Below, in pieces: positions 29,822-34,748 of a stretch of 64,000 nucleotides of DNA. This stretch comes from Alviniconcha marisindica (lineage: Eukaryota > Mollusca > Gastropoda > Provannidae). A program made the translations under genes and the position numbers. The DNA lies in the NCBI GenBank assembly GCA_018857735.1, contig JABMCL010001097.1, positions 372,501 to 436,500 on the forward strand. The letters are read 5' to 3'. Positions within the stretch are counted from its first letter, which is position 1. Each line of letters begins with the position of its first letter. The notes below the pieces were generated by a model. That model saw only the letters and a list, made by a program, of their open reading frames with translations, was not told the origin of the DNA and ran no database searches.

Positions 29822-31491
29822 GTCTGTCAATGATGCCTTGTGATTTTCTTTACTCAGCAGCAATTTAGCAAGGGCTAGCTAGTTGTTAGGTTTTGACTGA
29901 ACCCTAAACTACAATCCTTGTAAAATAAAGTTTTTGAGTTCTCTCTCCCTCTCTGTTTTTGTGTCAGTCTCTGTCTCTGCCAGTCTCCGTCTCTCTTTCA
30001 GCATTTCTGCCTTTTAGTTTTACAGTAAATGGACATTTATATATGAAAATTAGATGGAAAATGTGAGCCCGCTTAGGACTTGGCTTGAGGCCTCTGTTTT
30101 TGAGGGGTCGTTTTCCCAAGCCTAAGAGGACAGGTGTTACACAGGTAGCGAGTCTCTGTGCCGAGTCAGCAGACAAGGGAGTTAATTAGCACTGAAAGCC
30201 GTCACGCCAACACAACAACAAAGAGCCGAGTCAGCTACGGTAGCTCTCACCTGGCATGCGAGTACATGCAAGGGACATAAACTCCACCAGAGGTGTATCA
30301 TGTGTATACCTCTGGTGGAGTTTACGTCCCTTGTGCCTCTGGCGGAGTTTACGTCCCTTGTACCTCTGGTGGAGTTTACGTCCCTTGTACCTCTGGTGGA
30401 GTTTGTGTACCTCTGGTGGAGTTTATGTCCAGTGTACCTCTGGTGGAGTTTATGTCCCTTGTACCTCTGGTGGAGTTTATGTCCCTTGTACCGCTGGCGG
30501 AGTTTACGTCCCTTGTACCGCTGGTGGAGTTTATGTCCCTTGTACCTCTGGTGGAGTTTGTGTACCTCTGATGGAGTTTATGTCCAGTGTACCTCTGGTG
30601 GAGTTTATGTCCCTTGTACCTCTGGTGGAGTTTATGTCCCTTGTACCGCTGGTGGAGTTTATGTCCCTTGTACCTCTGGTGGAGTTTATGTCCCTGTACC
30701 TCTGGTGGAGTTTATGTCCCTTGTACCTCTGGTGGAGTTTATGTACCTCTGGTGGAGTTTATGTCCAGTATACCTCTGGTGGAGTTTATGTCCCTTGTAC
30801 CTCTGGTAGAGTTTATGTACCTCTGGTGGAGTTTATGTCCAGTGTACCTCTGGTGGAGTTTATGTCCCTTGTACCTCTGGTGGAGTTTACGTCCCTTGTA
30901 CCTCTGGTGGAGTTTATGTACCTCTGGTGGAGTTTATGTCCAGTGTACCTCTGGTGGAGTTTATGTCCCTTGTACCTCTGGTGGAGTTTATGTCCCTTGT
31001 ACCTCTGGTGGAGTTTATGTCCCTGTACCTCTGGTGGAGTTTATGTCCCTTATACCTCTGGTGGAGTTTACGTCCCTTGTACCTCTGGTGGAGTTTACGT
31101 CCCTTGGACCTCTGGTGGAGTTTACGTCCCTTGTATGTACCCGCACGCCAGGCGAGAGTTGCTGTAGTTTGTGTGACGTCTGTTGAGTGCTAATTAATTC
31201 CCTTGTTTACTGATTTTGCGCAGGCACTGTGGACCTCGTTCAGTTTCAGGCTGCCGGTCTCTGTGCTGGTGTGTGTTCCTCACTCGGCTGTGTTGCCGCT
31301 TGTGTCAGCGCTGCTCTCTTTTCGTTTGGTTGGGACAGGGCCTGGTGATGAACCGAGCGTTCTCCGAGATGAAGTTCAAGACCTGCCCCACAGAGAGCTT
31401 CGCCCACGAACAGTTCAAGAAGTGCGGAGTCGGTCACTACTGGGATCAGGCCTTCAGCGGAGCGGTCCTAGAAACGGCAGGAGACGACTGA
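8773..31491 (+). CDS. PRPF3: U4/U6 small nuclear ribonucleoprotein Prp3 (whole gene, 19 coding exons)
   Basis: Prp3 binds the U4/U6 snRNA duplex in the nuclear U4/U6.U5 tri-snRNP and is needed for pre-mRNA splicing. The joined exons give a protein of about 704 residues (human about 683) that follows the known animal Prp3 from end to end. The N-terminal PWI-type domain covers residues 1 to ~87 ([12 protein letters not shown]). A charged linker and a Met/Gly/Pro-rich insert reach ~262. The Prp3 domain spans ~302-540 ([57 protein letters not shown]). The C-terminal DUF1115-type, U6-binding domain runs from ~567 to the end ([23 protein letters not shown]). The start ATG lies in CAAGATGGCG, a YY1-like context. 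All exons join in phase except exon 16, which is degenerate in this assembly. Introns are crowded with minisatellites, several of which contain copies of this gene's own splice sites. Assignment is near certain; whether the locus is intact at exon 16 is open. Confidence 0.95.
9455..9570 (+). CDS. PRPF3: PRPF3 exon 2 (PWI domain, second half)
   Basis: Bounded by CACTTTTCAG and GTGGGT. Encodes [20 protein letters not shown] followed by [19 protein letters not shown] (residues 49-87), matching the human [20 protein letters not shown] segment with its basic tail. Confidence 0.93.
10112..10231 (+). CDS. PRPF3: PRPF3 exon 3 (acidic/basic linker)
   Basis: Bounded by TTGTCTCTGCAG and GTGAGC. Encodes [20 protein letters not shown] followed by [20 protein letters not shown] (residues 88-127). 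The human counterpart has [22 protein letters not shown] and SPGMLTK. A 58-bp minisatellite starts about 20 bases after the donor. Confidence 0.92.
10250..12095. repeat. Intron 3 minisatellite A, about 58-62 bp unit, about 30 copies
   Basis: Each unit contains GACTGCTGTAGGGTTAATGA, then CTGCACTTTTCAG, then TCTGCTGTCAGGCCCTTGTG. Copies differ by a few bases and by presence of an extra TTGTG. Every unit holds a branch-like GGGTTAATGAC, a pyrimidine run and CAG, so each is a possible decoy acceptor. Confidence 0.95.
12180..12995. repeat. Intron 3 minisatellite B: tandem copies of the exon 4 acceptor, about 36 bp unit, about 20 copies
   Basis: The unit is TGTTTGTGTGATGCTGTGCAG joined to ATCAAGGAGATGATG or a shortened form (ATCAAGATGATG, ATCACAGAGATGATG). 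The true junction reads TGTGATGCTGTGCAG followed by ATCAAGGAGATGATGGAGAA. The array thus copies the last ~20 bases of the intron and the first ~15 of exon 4. Copies near 12855 and 12890 match the true junction across all 15 exon bases. Confidence 0.95.
12996..13124 (+). CDS. PRPF3: PRPF3 exon 4
   Basis: Encodes [20 protein letters not shown] and then a Thr/Pro/Ala-rich stretch (residues 128-170), matching human IKQMMEAATRQIEERKKQL. Ends AGG before GTAAGG. The acceptor is the last of about 20 near-identical tandem acceptors; this one is chosen because only it leads into the complete coding exon. Confidence 0.93.
13130..13378. repeat. Intron 4 minisatellite, about 35 bp unit, 7 copies
   Basis: Unit CTTTGTCACCACACTTCATT followed by GTGCGTCAAAGGCCA, starting six bases after the exon 4 donor. 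The segment GTCAAAGGCCACTTTGTC in each unit resembles the donor region GTAAGGCTGCTTTGTC, so the array probably grew from it. Confidence 0.9.
13560..14040. other. Rest of intron 4
   Basis: Contains short (CA)n and (TA)n runs (TA at about 13876-13894) and no exon-like segment. A stretch at 13405-13440 (GGACTTGAAAGCCCTTGAAA) recalls the ends of the element at 27857-28251. Confidence 0.5.
14049..14326 (+). CDS. PRPF3: PRPF3 exon 5 with Met/Gly/Pro-rich insert
   Basis: Begins [20 protein letters not shown], then [20 protein letters not shown], matching human [20 protein letters not shown]. About 50 residues of [16 protein letters not shown] sequence and a short poly-Gln follow (residues 171-262). 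The insert is longer and lower in complexity than the human segment. Ends two bases into a codon before GTGAGT. Confidence 0.93.
14884..14907 (+). CDS. PRPF3: PRPF3 exon 6, 24-nt microexon
   Basis: TTGTTGCAG precedes 24 coding bases and GTAAGT follows. In phase it encodes KHNAQAS and shares split codons at both ends (phase 2 in, phase 2 out), so it could be skipped without loss of frame. Support is the perfect sites and the phase fit on both sides; homology is weak. Confidence 0.7.
15291..15384 (+). CDS. PRPF3: PRPF3 exon 7
   Basis: Encodes [20 protein letters not shown] then [11 protein letters not shown] (residues to 302), matching human [20 protein letters not shown] then IELTHRMPTLK. Its last 16 bases (CACACCCACACTCAAG) and donor GTATTC are copied tandemly in the following intron. 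Confidence 0.95.
15369..15860. repeat. Intron 7 minisatellite: tandem copies of the exon 7 donor, about 29 bp unit, about 16 copies
   Basis: The unit is CACACCCACACTCAAG followed by GTATTCACACCA. The first copy is the real exon end and donor. The next four keep CTCAAG before GTATTC or GTTTTC. Later copies drift (CTTAGG, CTTTGG, CTCGGG before GTATTC). A (CA)n run at 15925-15956 follows. Confidence 0.95.
16119..16216 (+). CDS. PRPF3: PRPF3 exon 8
   Basis: Encodes [20 protein letters not shown] then [12 protein letters not shown] (residues 303-334), matching human [33 protein letters not shown] in order. Bounded by TTTGTGCAG and GTGAGG, ending with two bases of the Gly codon. Confidence 0.95.
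16795..16965 (+). mobile_element. SINE, copy 2 (body only)
   Basis: Shares TGCAGACTCTCTGACAGTGT, TACAGTCCCAGTGTGCAG, GCACTGGCAACCATACC and ATTGTTTGGACACAC with the SINE at 8432-8705. The tRNA-like head is not evident. Lies in intron 8. Confidence 0.7.
17044..17336 (+). mobile_element. SINE-like element with the GTTGACTGGGCGT tail
   Basis: The right end, TGATATAACCATGCTGGTTG followed by ACTGGGCGTGAAACATCAAG and TTACCTACTTAC, matches tails at 18903-18958, 44145-44190 and 63781-63833 (minus). The extent of the head is uncertain. Confidence 0.5.
17418..17505 (+). CDS. PRPF3: PRPF3 exon 9 (start of Prp3 domain core)
   Basis: Encodes [20 protein letters not shown] then QLAQRLRAK (residues to 364), matching human [24 protein letters not shown]. 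Bounded by ATTTTTTTCAG and GTATAG. Confidence 0.95.
17575..18115. repeat. Intron 9 degenerate minisatellite (GGGATCATGGGGAACATTGT)
   Basis: Repeats of about 20-30 bp built on GTGGGATCA, CATGG and GGACATTGTG, shifting to GAGGATGTGGTGGGATCAAG in the second half. No relation to an exon border was seen. Confidence 0.9.
18447..18548 (+). CDS. PRPF3: PRPF3 exon 10
   Basis: Encodes [20 protein letters not shown] then [14 protein letters not shown] (residues 365-398), matching human [20 protein letters not shown]. Bounded by GCTTTCAG and GTGAGT. Confidence 0.96.
18903..18960 (+). mobile_element. SINE tail fragment (GTTGACTGGGCGTAAAACAC)
   Basis: GCCCCGATATAACTGTAATG then GTTGACTGGGCGTAAAACAC and CAAGCTACTTACTTAG. 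The same tail occurs at 17281-17336, 44145-44190 and, inverted, 63781-63833. Confidence 0.65.
19015..19270. repeat. Intron 10 minisatellite, about 26-30 bp unit, derived from the exon 11 acceptor region
   Basis: Unit GTGACAGTTTGATAATGTGT then GTGACAT. The sequence just before the real exon 11 acceptor, GTGGCAGTTGGGTATGTGCG then CCACGTGTGGTACAT, is clearly the same segment. About nine copies. Confidence 0.85.
19268..19330 (+). other. Displaced diverged copy of the exon 11 acceptor and exon start
   Basis: GGTACATAGTGGCCTTGCTT then AATCAGAAGCAAGAATTGGA and GGGGCTCGACATGGGG align with the true GGTACATGCTGGTCTTGCTC, TGCTTGCAGCAAGAAGGGGA and GGTTCCGGACATGGAG at 19815-19875. The copy lies between two minisatellites, about 550 bases upstream of the real exon. 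Confidence 0.7.
19330..19785. repeat. Intron 10 minisatellite 2 (GTTGAAGTGAACATGGGGAG)
   Basis: About 17 copies of a 24-36 bp G-rich unit between the displaced exon 11 copy and the real acceptor, with G-run length variation. Confidence 0.9.
19843..19901 (+). CDS. PRPF3: PRPF3 exon 11
   Basis: Encodes [19 protein letters not shown] plus two bases (residues to 417), matching human KEGDIPEIEWWDSYI. Bounded by TCTGCTTGCAG and GTGAGT. Confidence 0.94.
20313..20401 (+). CDS. PRPF3: PRPF3 exon 12
   Basis: Encodes [20 protein letters not shown] then [10 protein letters not shown] plus one base (residues to 447), matching human [17 protein letters not shown]. Bounded by GTGTTACAG and GTATGT. Confidence 0.94.
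20425..20530 (+). mobile_element. Dispersed repeat tail ending in (CT)n, copy 1
   Basis: TTAGCAAGGACTAGTTGTTG, CTGAACTACAATCCTTGTAA and AATAGAGTTTGAGTTC followed by (CT)n. A second copy is at 29835-29955, also followed by CT-rich DNA. Confidence 0.6.
20585..20870. repeat. Intron 12 minisatellite, about 58 bp unit, 5 copies, carrying a SINE-tail segment
   Basis: Unit CTCTCTCTTTCTGTCTTACC then GTGATGTAACTGTATTGGTT and GACTGCATTTGGCGTG. The inner part matches the SINE tail TGATATAACTGTAATGGTTGACTGGGCGT seen elsewhere, so a SINE end appears to have been drawn into an array. Confidence 0.8.
20870..22098 (+). repeat. Tandem copies (about 205 bp) of intron 12 end plus start of exon 13
   Basis: Each copy holds GGCGTGTTTCAG followed by about 38 bases of exon 13 (CGGACCCTAGCAAGACAGTC then AGCATCCCTGTGTA), and then AGGAAGCTTTTGGTCGCTCT and a C-rich tract. 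Good copies have their acceptor near 21008, 21309, 21515, 21722 and 21928. Degenerate copies lie near 20880 and 21148. Read in the exon 13 frame, most copies encode [11 protein letters not shown] then TAA, where the real exon has TAC. Confidence 0.95.
22112..22255 (+). CDS. PRPF3: PRPF3 exon 13
   Basis: Encodes [20 protein letters not shown] then [20 protein letters not shown] and LAPQPEPK (residues to 495), matching human [20 protein letters not shown] then [20 protein letters not shown]. It is the only copy that continues past SIPVY. Its end CCCAAGG and donor GTGGGTAG seed the next array. Confidence 0.96.
22250..23175 (+). repeat. Intron 13 minisatellite: tandem copies of the exon 13 donor, about 32 bp unit, about 29 copies
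   Basis: Unit CCCAAGGGTGGGTAGCTTGT then TGCACTGACCGT. The first copy is the true exon end CCCAAGG with donor GTGGGTAG. Most copies keep CCAAGG before GTGGGTAG unchanged; a few have CCATGG, CCACGG or CCAACG. A 12-base ATCATGGTGGTA segment interrupts it at about 22688. Confidence 0.97.
23160..23460. repeat. Intron 13 higher-order repeat, about 90-100 bp, 3 copies
   Basis: ATGGTACTGGTACTGACTGC, TGTGTCTGACGTTGGCGCTG and TGCAGATGTTTACGTTGACC end in the 32-bp donor unit. It is a compound unit formed by adding unique sequence to the donor repeat. Confidence 0.85.
23500..23752 (+). repeat. Intron 13 acceptor array: tandem copies of the exon 14 acceptor and exon start, about 40 bp unit, about 6 copies
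   Basis: Each unit ends TTTTCCCTTGCAG and goes on with TGCGGATAGCCAAATGATGC then GGTTGTG, a diverged form of the exon 14 start TGAGAATGGCCAACCTGATG then CGGGTG. The 3' splice site of every unit is intact (TTTTCCTTGCAG, TTTTCCATGCAG). Confidence 0.95.
23753..23852 (+). CDS. PRPF3: PRPF3 exon 14
   Basis: Encodes [20 protein letters not shown] then [13 protein letters not shown] plus two bases (residues 496-528), nearly identical to human. The residues equivalent to human P493 and T494, altered in RP18 retinitis pigmentosa, are present (QDPTKVEAH). Donor GTCAGT. Confidence 0.97.
23985..24540. repeat. Intron 14 minisatellite, 42-bp unit, about 13 copies, running to the exon 15 acceptor
   Basis: Unit GTGTTTCCTGTTGACTGTGG then TGATGTTGGTGGCATGATGT and CA. 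The real acceptor region is GTGTTTCCTGTTGACTGTTG then ACAG, so the unit includes the acceptor pyrimidine tract but not the AG. The (CA)n run at 23897-23952 precedes it. Open frames of 14-codon periods here are repeat artefacts. Confidence 0.95.
24543..24656 (+). CDS. PRPF3: PRPF3 exon 15
   Basis: Encodes [20 protein letters not shown] then [18 protein letters not shown] (residues 529-566), matching human [20 protein letters not shown] then KIKKLKEDISQGVHISVYR. Ends CTACAG before GTCTGT. Confidence 0.97.
24770..25400 (+). repeat. Intron 15 minisatellite 1, about 42 bp unit, about 14 copies, resembling the exon 15 donor
   Basis: Unit GTGTGGATCTACCTGGTATA then GGTCTGGTTTCTGTCTTGTC. The true exon end and donor read GTGGCCGTCTACAG then GTCTGTTTTATGTCTGTCTT. 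The unit keeps GTGG, CTAC, AG and GTCTG in the same order. Confidence 0.85.
25405..25605. repeat. Intron 15 minisatellite 2, about 58 bp unit, 3-4 copies, ending at the exon 16 acceptor
   Basis: Unit GGGTAGTGTGTAGGCTGACA then GCTGGTGTGTGTTTGTCAGC and TATTGAACACA. The last copy runs GCTGGTGTGTGTGTGTGACA into the AG of exon 16. Confidence 0.85.
25606..25735 (+). pseudogene. PRPF3: PRPF3 exon 16, degenerate (frameshifted, no donor seen)
   Basis: After a good acceptor the frame opens as expected (R/VRDLNN, human VRNLSNP) and then breaks. Later pieces fit the expected sequence only in shifted frames: HKFKI at about 25634 (human KKFKIEANAG), and a GTGTTTTGGTGCTT segment fitting TGVVVL after frame changes. 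The expected end (VVVVEGG with a GT) is represented at best by TTGGACGGAAG at about 25721-25731, with no GT donor. Length agrees with one exon of about 120 bases. Either the consensus is poor here, or this copy of the gene is damaged. Confidence 0.55.
25738..25990. repeat. G/T-rich patch and (CT)n microsatellite
   Basis: G and T runs at 25741-25780, unique sequence, then (CT)n at about 25910-25985. Confidence 0.9.
26000..26760. repeat. Intron 16 minisatellite 1, about 48 bp unit, about 15 copies
   Basis: Unit GTTTGACCTCTCTTTAGTGT then CGTGGTGTTTTCTGTTACAC and AC, with many substitutions and short deletions. Confidence 0.9.
27000..27655 (+). repeat. Intron 16 minisatellite 2, running to the exon 17 acceptor
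   Basis: Units around CTTGACCTGTCTCTGGTGTT then GTCCCACATG. The real border is CTTGACCTGTCTCTGGTGTC, TACAG, then GTCCCAAGCA. The unit looks like the acceptor tract joined to the first ~9 exon bases with the TACAG removed. Earlier copies carry GTCTGACTGGGTTGTCCCAC. Confidence 0.85.
27656..27739 (+). CDS. PRPF3: PRPF3 exon 17
   Basis: Encodes [20 protein letters not shown] then GKKHTKDE plus one base, matching human [20 protein letters not shown]. This is a conserved block of the C-terminal domain. Donor GTGAGG. Confidence 0.97.
27857..28251. mobile_element. MITE-like element with terminal inverted repeats, about 395 bp
   Basis: The left end AGGGTTCGCACGGTCTTTGA then AAGTTTGGGAAAA is mirrored at the right end, whose complement reads AGGGTTCATACAGAAAAATC then CTTTCGAAATTCACAAAC. 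No transposase is seen inside. Fragments with similar ends occur at about 13405-13440 and 15045-15100. Lies in intron 17. Confidence 0.6.
28553..28611 (+). CDS. PRPF3: PRPF3 exon 18
   Basis: Encodes [20 protein letters not shown], matching human [22 protein letters not shown]. Bounded by CTTTCTGCAG and GTGAGC. Confidence 0.96.
28622..29710 (+). repeat. Intron 18 polypyrimidine minisatellite, starting 10 bases after the donor
   Basis: Units of about 36-45 bp: GTCTCTCCCTGTCCCTCTCT then GTCTCAGTCTCTTTGCCTCT. More than 25 copies each place a long C/T tract in front of CAG, a textbook acceptor. The long leucine/serine frames are artefacts of the composition. Confidence 0.95.
29758..29822. repeat. 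(TA)n microsatellite, about 30 repeats
   Basis: An uninterrupted TATATA run preceded by CATTCATTCATGCTTCA. Confidence 0.97.
29835..29955 (+). mobile_element. Dispersed repeat tail, copy 2
   Basis: TTAGCAAGGGCTAGCTAGTT, CTAAACTACAATCCTTGTAA and AATAAAGTTTTTGAGTTC then CT-rich, matching 20425-20530. Confidence 0.6.
30173..31207. mobile_element. MITE with about 100-bp inverted ends and an expanded 27-bp core array
   Basis: The left end (ACAAGGGAGTTAATTAGCAC, CACCTGGCATGCGAGTACAT, GCAAGGGACATAAACTCCAC) is mirrored at the right end, whose complement reads AACAAGGGAATTAATTAGCA, TCGCCTGGCGTGCGGGTACA and TACAAGGGACGTAAACTCCA. Between them lie about 30 copies of the 27-bp unit ACCTCTGGTGGAGTTTATGT then CCCTTGT. 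A tight palindrome around 30270-30345 forms the left junction of arm and array. Because 27 is divisible by three, all frames of the array stay open; they are not genes. Confidence 0.8.
31339..31491 (+). CDS. PRPF3: PRPF3 exon 19 (last coding exon and stop)
   Basis: Encodes [20 protein letters not shown] then [20 protein letters not shown] and [10 protein letters not shown], then TGA. Matches human [20 protein letters not shown] then [20 protein letters not shown]. Acceptor TTGGTTGGGACAG. Confidence 0.97.
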   Translation, partial: GLVMNRAFSEMKFKTCPTESFAHEQFKKCGVGHYWDQAFSGAVLETAGDD

Positions 31492-32040
31492 TAGTGATAC
31501 CGCATGTCTGTGTGTGGTTAGCTGGTTGAGGAGTGTGGAGACGGTGATACCGCATGTCTGTGTGTGTGGTTAGCTGGTTGAGGAGTGTGGAGATGGTGAT
31601 ACCGCATGTCTGTGTGTGGTTAGCTGGTTGAGTGTGGAGATGGTGATACCATGTGTGTGTGTGGCTGGTTGAGGAGTCGGCAGTGGATGAAAAGACCGCG
31701 GGAAGATTGTGTTCGTTCACAATGCTTCCTGTGTGCTTTGGACCGAGCTCTGCTGTAAACTGCTGGAGGTGACTGGTTCTTCCTGCGTGACAGACTGACG
31801 GCAGCTGACCGCTAGATGAGTGCAGTGCTGACTGCCGGTTGAATGACTGTGGTGCTGACCACCACCGGTTGAATGAATGTGGTGCTGACCGCCGGTTGAC
31901 GCGTAGCTGGATGAATGTGGTGCTGACTGCCGGTTGAATGAATGCGGCGCTGACCACCGGTTGACGCATAGCTTGATGAGTGTGGTGCTGACCGCTGGTT
32001 GAATGAATGCGGCGCTGACCACCAGTTGACACATAACTGG
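31492..32040 (+). repeat. PRPF3 3' UTR with two minisatellites
   Basis: From 31494 a unit of about 58 bp repeats three to four times (GTGATACCGCATGTCTGTGT, GGTTAGCTGGTTGAGGAGTG) directly after the stop codon. From about 31810 to 32040 a 30-bp unit repeats (TGAATGAATGTGGTGCTGAC then CGCCGGTTGA). Confidence 0.85.
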
Positions 32041-32122
32041 ATGAATACAGTGTGAGGGTTTTTCCTGCTGCAGGCTGAGACAGAATGACGCAGGGAATGT
32101 TTGTGTAGCATCAAGAAACGGA

Positions 32123-32245
32123 GAGCATTATTAGCACTCCGAAGGCGTTACACGAAGACAACAACAGAGACCTGAATCGCCTGCGGTAACTCACCTGGCA
32201 TGCGAGTAAATACGAGGTGCATAAACTCTTCCAAAGGGGCATCTT
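32123..32245. mobile_element. Second, array-free copy of the 30173 MITE arm
   Basis: TTAGCACTCCGAAGGCGTTA, ACCTGGCATGCGAGTAAATA and CGAGGTGCATAAACTC match the left arm at 30185-30290 (TTAGCACTGAAAGCCGTCAC, ACCTGGCATGCGAGTACATG). A mirrored arm was not identified here. Confidence 0.6.
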
Positions 32246-32610
32246 TCTGCTGTTTTTCAGGGCTTCAGTAGAACTAGGTTTTAAAAAAAAAGTGCTCATC
32301 AGTGTAGGACTGTTGCAGTTGTTGAGCTCTTTGGAAGGTTGGTATCCATCACGGACTGGACGGCTCTGCGTGTGTGTGCACAGTTTCAATTTTAGGACTG
32401 CATTTGAAAGCTGCCGAAGTTGAATTTTAGGACTGCATTTTAAAAGCTGCAGAAGTTGAACGTGTGCTTGGGTAGAAATGATTGTAGCCTGCTTGACTCC
32501 ACTTGTGCTTGTTTGCAGTTTTGACCCCTTCACTGCCCCAGCCTGTACAATTTCTGGGCTGAAAAGTGCACCCACACGCGCCTGAAAACAGTCTATTTGA
32601 TGGCCCTGTG

Positions 32611-33173
32611 ACAAGGTTCCCAGGGTCCTTACGGGTGCTTACAAGCACTTACGAATTGAATTTGCCAAGTAAGGCCTTACAAGTCCTTATACTTGCGTCA
32701 CGGTCCTTACAAGTCTAGCTAATACTAAAAATGCACGTGGGTAGTTATAAAAGCCTCTCATTTTTCCAAGTCGGTGACTGTTTGTGGTTCTACACATTTA
32801 CTGAATTTTCAAATTGTTCGGACATAGGTTGAGATGATGTCTGAAGCAGACGATGCTTTCCTCCGTGTTCATTTAGATTACTTGCAGCCGAAATCACGGT
32901 CGCAAGATTACATGATAACTTCCAGGTCAGCCATTTGGTTGCAAAATTCAAACTGCAAAGATGCCAAGAAAATGTTCATTCCGAGACTGCTGGATAAAGG
33001 ACAGTGCGTACCAGAAGTGGACAAACACCATGCTCGATGCATGGCATGCGAAATTGAGCTCATTTGTTTGTGCCCCTTACTGTTGCAGTGGTCCTTACAA
33101 AATCTAAGATTGGTCCTTATAAGTCCTTATAAGGTCCGTATTTGGCTCTAGTCCAAGTCCCTGGGAACCATGT
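32611..33173 (+). mobile_element. hAT-like DNA transposon remnant, about 560 bp, with broken zinc-finger start
   Basis: The ends GGTTCCCAGGG (32615) and CCCTGGGAACC (33159) are inverted. Next to each lie repeated TCCTTACAAG or TCCTTATAAG motifs in opposite orientation. Inside, MPRKCSFRDCWIKDSAYQKW (about 32960-33020) and, in another frame, DKHHARCMACEIEL fit the N-terminal TTF/BED-type zinc finger of hAT transposases (basic start, W, then CxxC). A frameshift separates them and no catalytic domain remains. Confidence 0.6.
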
Positions 33174-33915
33174 TTAATAACAGATCTACTTTGAATACTG
33201 TGCATTTTGACAGACGTCCTTTCACGTGCTCATGCGAAAAGGGAAAAAAGACTTACTGATTTCAGATTTGGCACTTTTATTGGTTGTTTTCCGGGTGACA
33301 CGCTGGCAAGCATGACAGTGAATGGGTTAAACCTCGGATAATGGTTTAAACCTGGCAATGTTCTGCAATCTTGATGGCACTTCCTTAAGAGAAAACAGGG
33401 AGACAAATGCTACTTTTTTCTTTTCTTTTTTTAATGTGAATAAACATGTTGATTCCTGCTGTAAGTCTTTTCACCGTGTTTGTGCATGTTTGGGTTTATG
33501 TGTGCACATCACTTTAAGAGACTGGAAGAGGAAATTGGCTGTCAACGTCTTCTAAGCTCAGTCATCAGCTTATGTACATGGGTGCATATGTATGTGTGTG
33601 TGTTTATAATGTGAAAAATAGTTTATAATGCGTTCTAGTTTGTGGAAATGTCACAAACATGAAGACTTACAGTTGCTACTGTGCAGAAACAGATCCAAGT
33701 AAGAGCAATCTCATGAAACGGTTGACACTTGACAGCAACAGCATCTCGGTGAGCAACAAAAACAGCAAAAGCAGGAAAATCATTTCTGTCCACTTCTGCA
33801 GTTTTGAAGGTCACTTTTGTCCATGGAACTTTTGTTGGCAGAGGTTTTTGCCCGGGACTCCTAATCCAGTGAAAACGGCAGTCAGGATGTGGTTTGGTTG
33901 GCAGCGTCGGGGTCC
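33174..33915. other. PRPF3 3' flank, no exon seen; possible polyadenylation signal at 33439
   Basis: AATAAA at 33439-33444 is followed by a T- and GT-rich stretch (33470-33520), which suits cleavage and polyadenylation. Otherwise unremarkable. Confidence 0.35.
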
Positions 33916-34085
33916 AGCATGCTGTAGATTTCTCCCAGTCAAGTATCAGTGTAGACTGTTACAGTGTTCATACAGCCCCCAGTCTACAGTCACATGAATT
34001 AACATGTGTGTGTGTGCGTTTGAATTTTTTTCCTGAGCACTGGCAGCCCGGTCGATGTTTGGACACCAAAACACAGCACACACTA
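33915..34085 (+). mobile_element. SINE, copy 3 (body)
   Basis: TTTCTCCCAGTCAAGTATCA, TACAGCCCCCAGTCTACAGT, GAGCACTGGCAGCCCGGTCG and ATGTTTGGACACCAAA match copies at 8432-8705 and 16795-16965. Confidence 0.65.
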
Positions 34086-34087
34086 GG

Positions 34088-34520
34088 TCAGCCCTCAAAG
34101 ACGGATTTGGTGGCCCAAGAGGCAAGAAGTTGAAAATGCTTGAATAGGTGCTTCATTTCCCCCAAACTGGAGGTTATACCCTCCATAGACAGGGGACCGC
34201 AGAAGAAGTAAAAGAAGCAAATTTAGGTCTGAACCTTGCTCAAGCAAGGGCGAGGCCTTGGCTCTTTCCAGGTCATCACTTGGAAAGACTTGTTGGTTCA
34301 TCAGGCCAGCCTTCGAAGATTGATTTGGCTGCTCAAGAAGCAGGGAAATTAAATGCGGTTGCATATGTGGTTTCTTTTCCCAAAACAGGACGTTGTACCT
34401 CCTTAGAAAGAGGAACGCAGAAGAAGTGACAGAAGCGAATGTAGGTTTGAACCTTCTTGCTCATAGCGAGGGTGGGGCCTTCTCTCCTTCCAGGTTGTCG
34501 CTTGTGAAGATTGCTGGTGC
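34088..34520. repeat. Diverged direct duplication, two copies of about 220-235 bp
   Basis: CAGCCCTCAAAGACGGATTT then GGTGGCCCAAGAGGCAAGAA (34090) recurs as CAGCCTTCGAAGATTGATTT then GGCTGCTCAAGAAGCAGGGA (34308). The two copies stay alignable through CGCAGAAGAAGT and TGAACCTT to the T/C-rich ends. No open frame is preserved in both. Confidence 0.7.
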
Positions 34521-34742
34521 CTGTTGGATGGTTTTGCAGCGTAAAAGTTACTGGTTTCACAGCGTAAAACACCAAGTTACTGGTTTCACAACGTAAAACA
34601 CAGCTGTGCTTGAAGGAAATTGCTGAAATGTTGGATGATATGACGTAAAATTTGCACAGGGCAGGATGTTGCCGATTTTCCCTTTATGTCAACAGTGATG
34701 TGTAAATTGCGCTGTTTGTTAAATGTATAGAGCTTGTGTGTA

Positions 34743-34748
34743 AATAAA
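34743..34748 (+). terminator. Candidate PRPF3 polyadenylation signal AATAAA
   Basis: AATAAA followed by TTTTTTGTTGTTGTTAGCTG, a U/GU-rich downstream element. It would give a 3' UTR of about 3.25 kb that includes the transposon remnants above. Confidence 0.35.

Noticed and set aside
28593..29843. 416-codon Leu/Ser/Cys frame
   Set aside because: CT-rich minisatellite; starts inside the exon 18 border in the wrong frame.
30256..31186. 303-codon frame of GGVYVPCTS repeats
   Set aside because: 27-bp core array of a MITE; all three frames are open.
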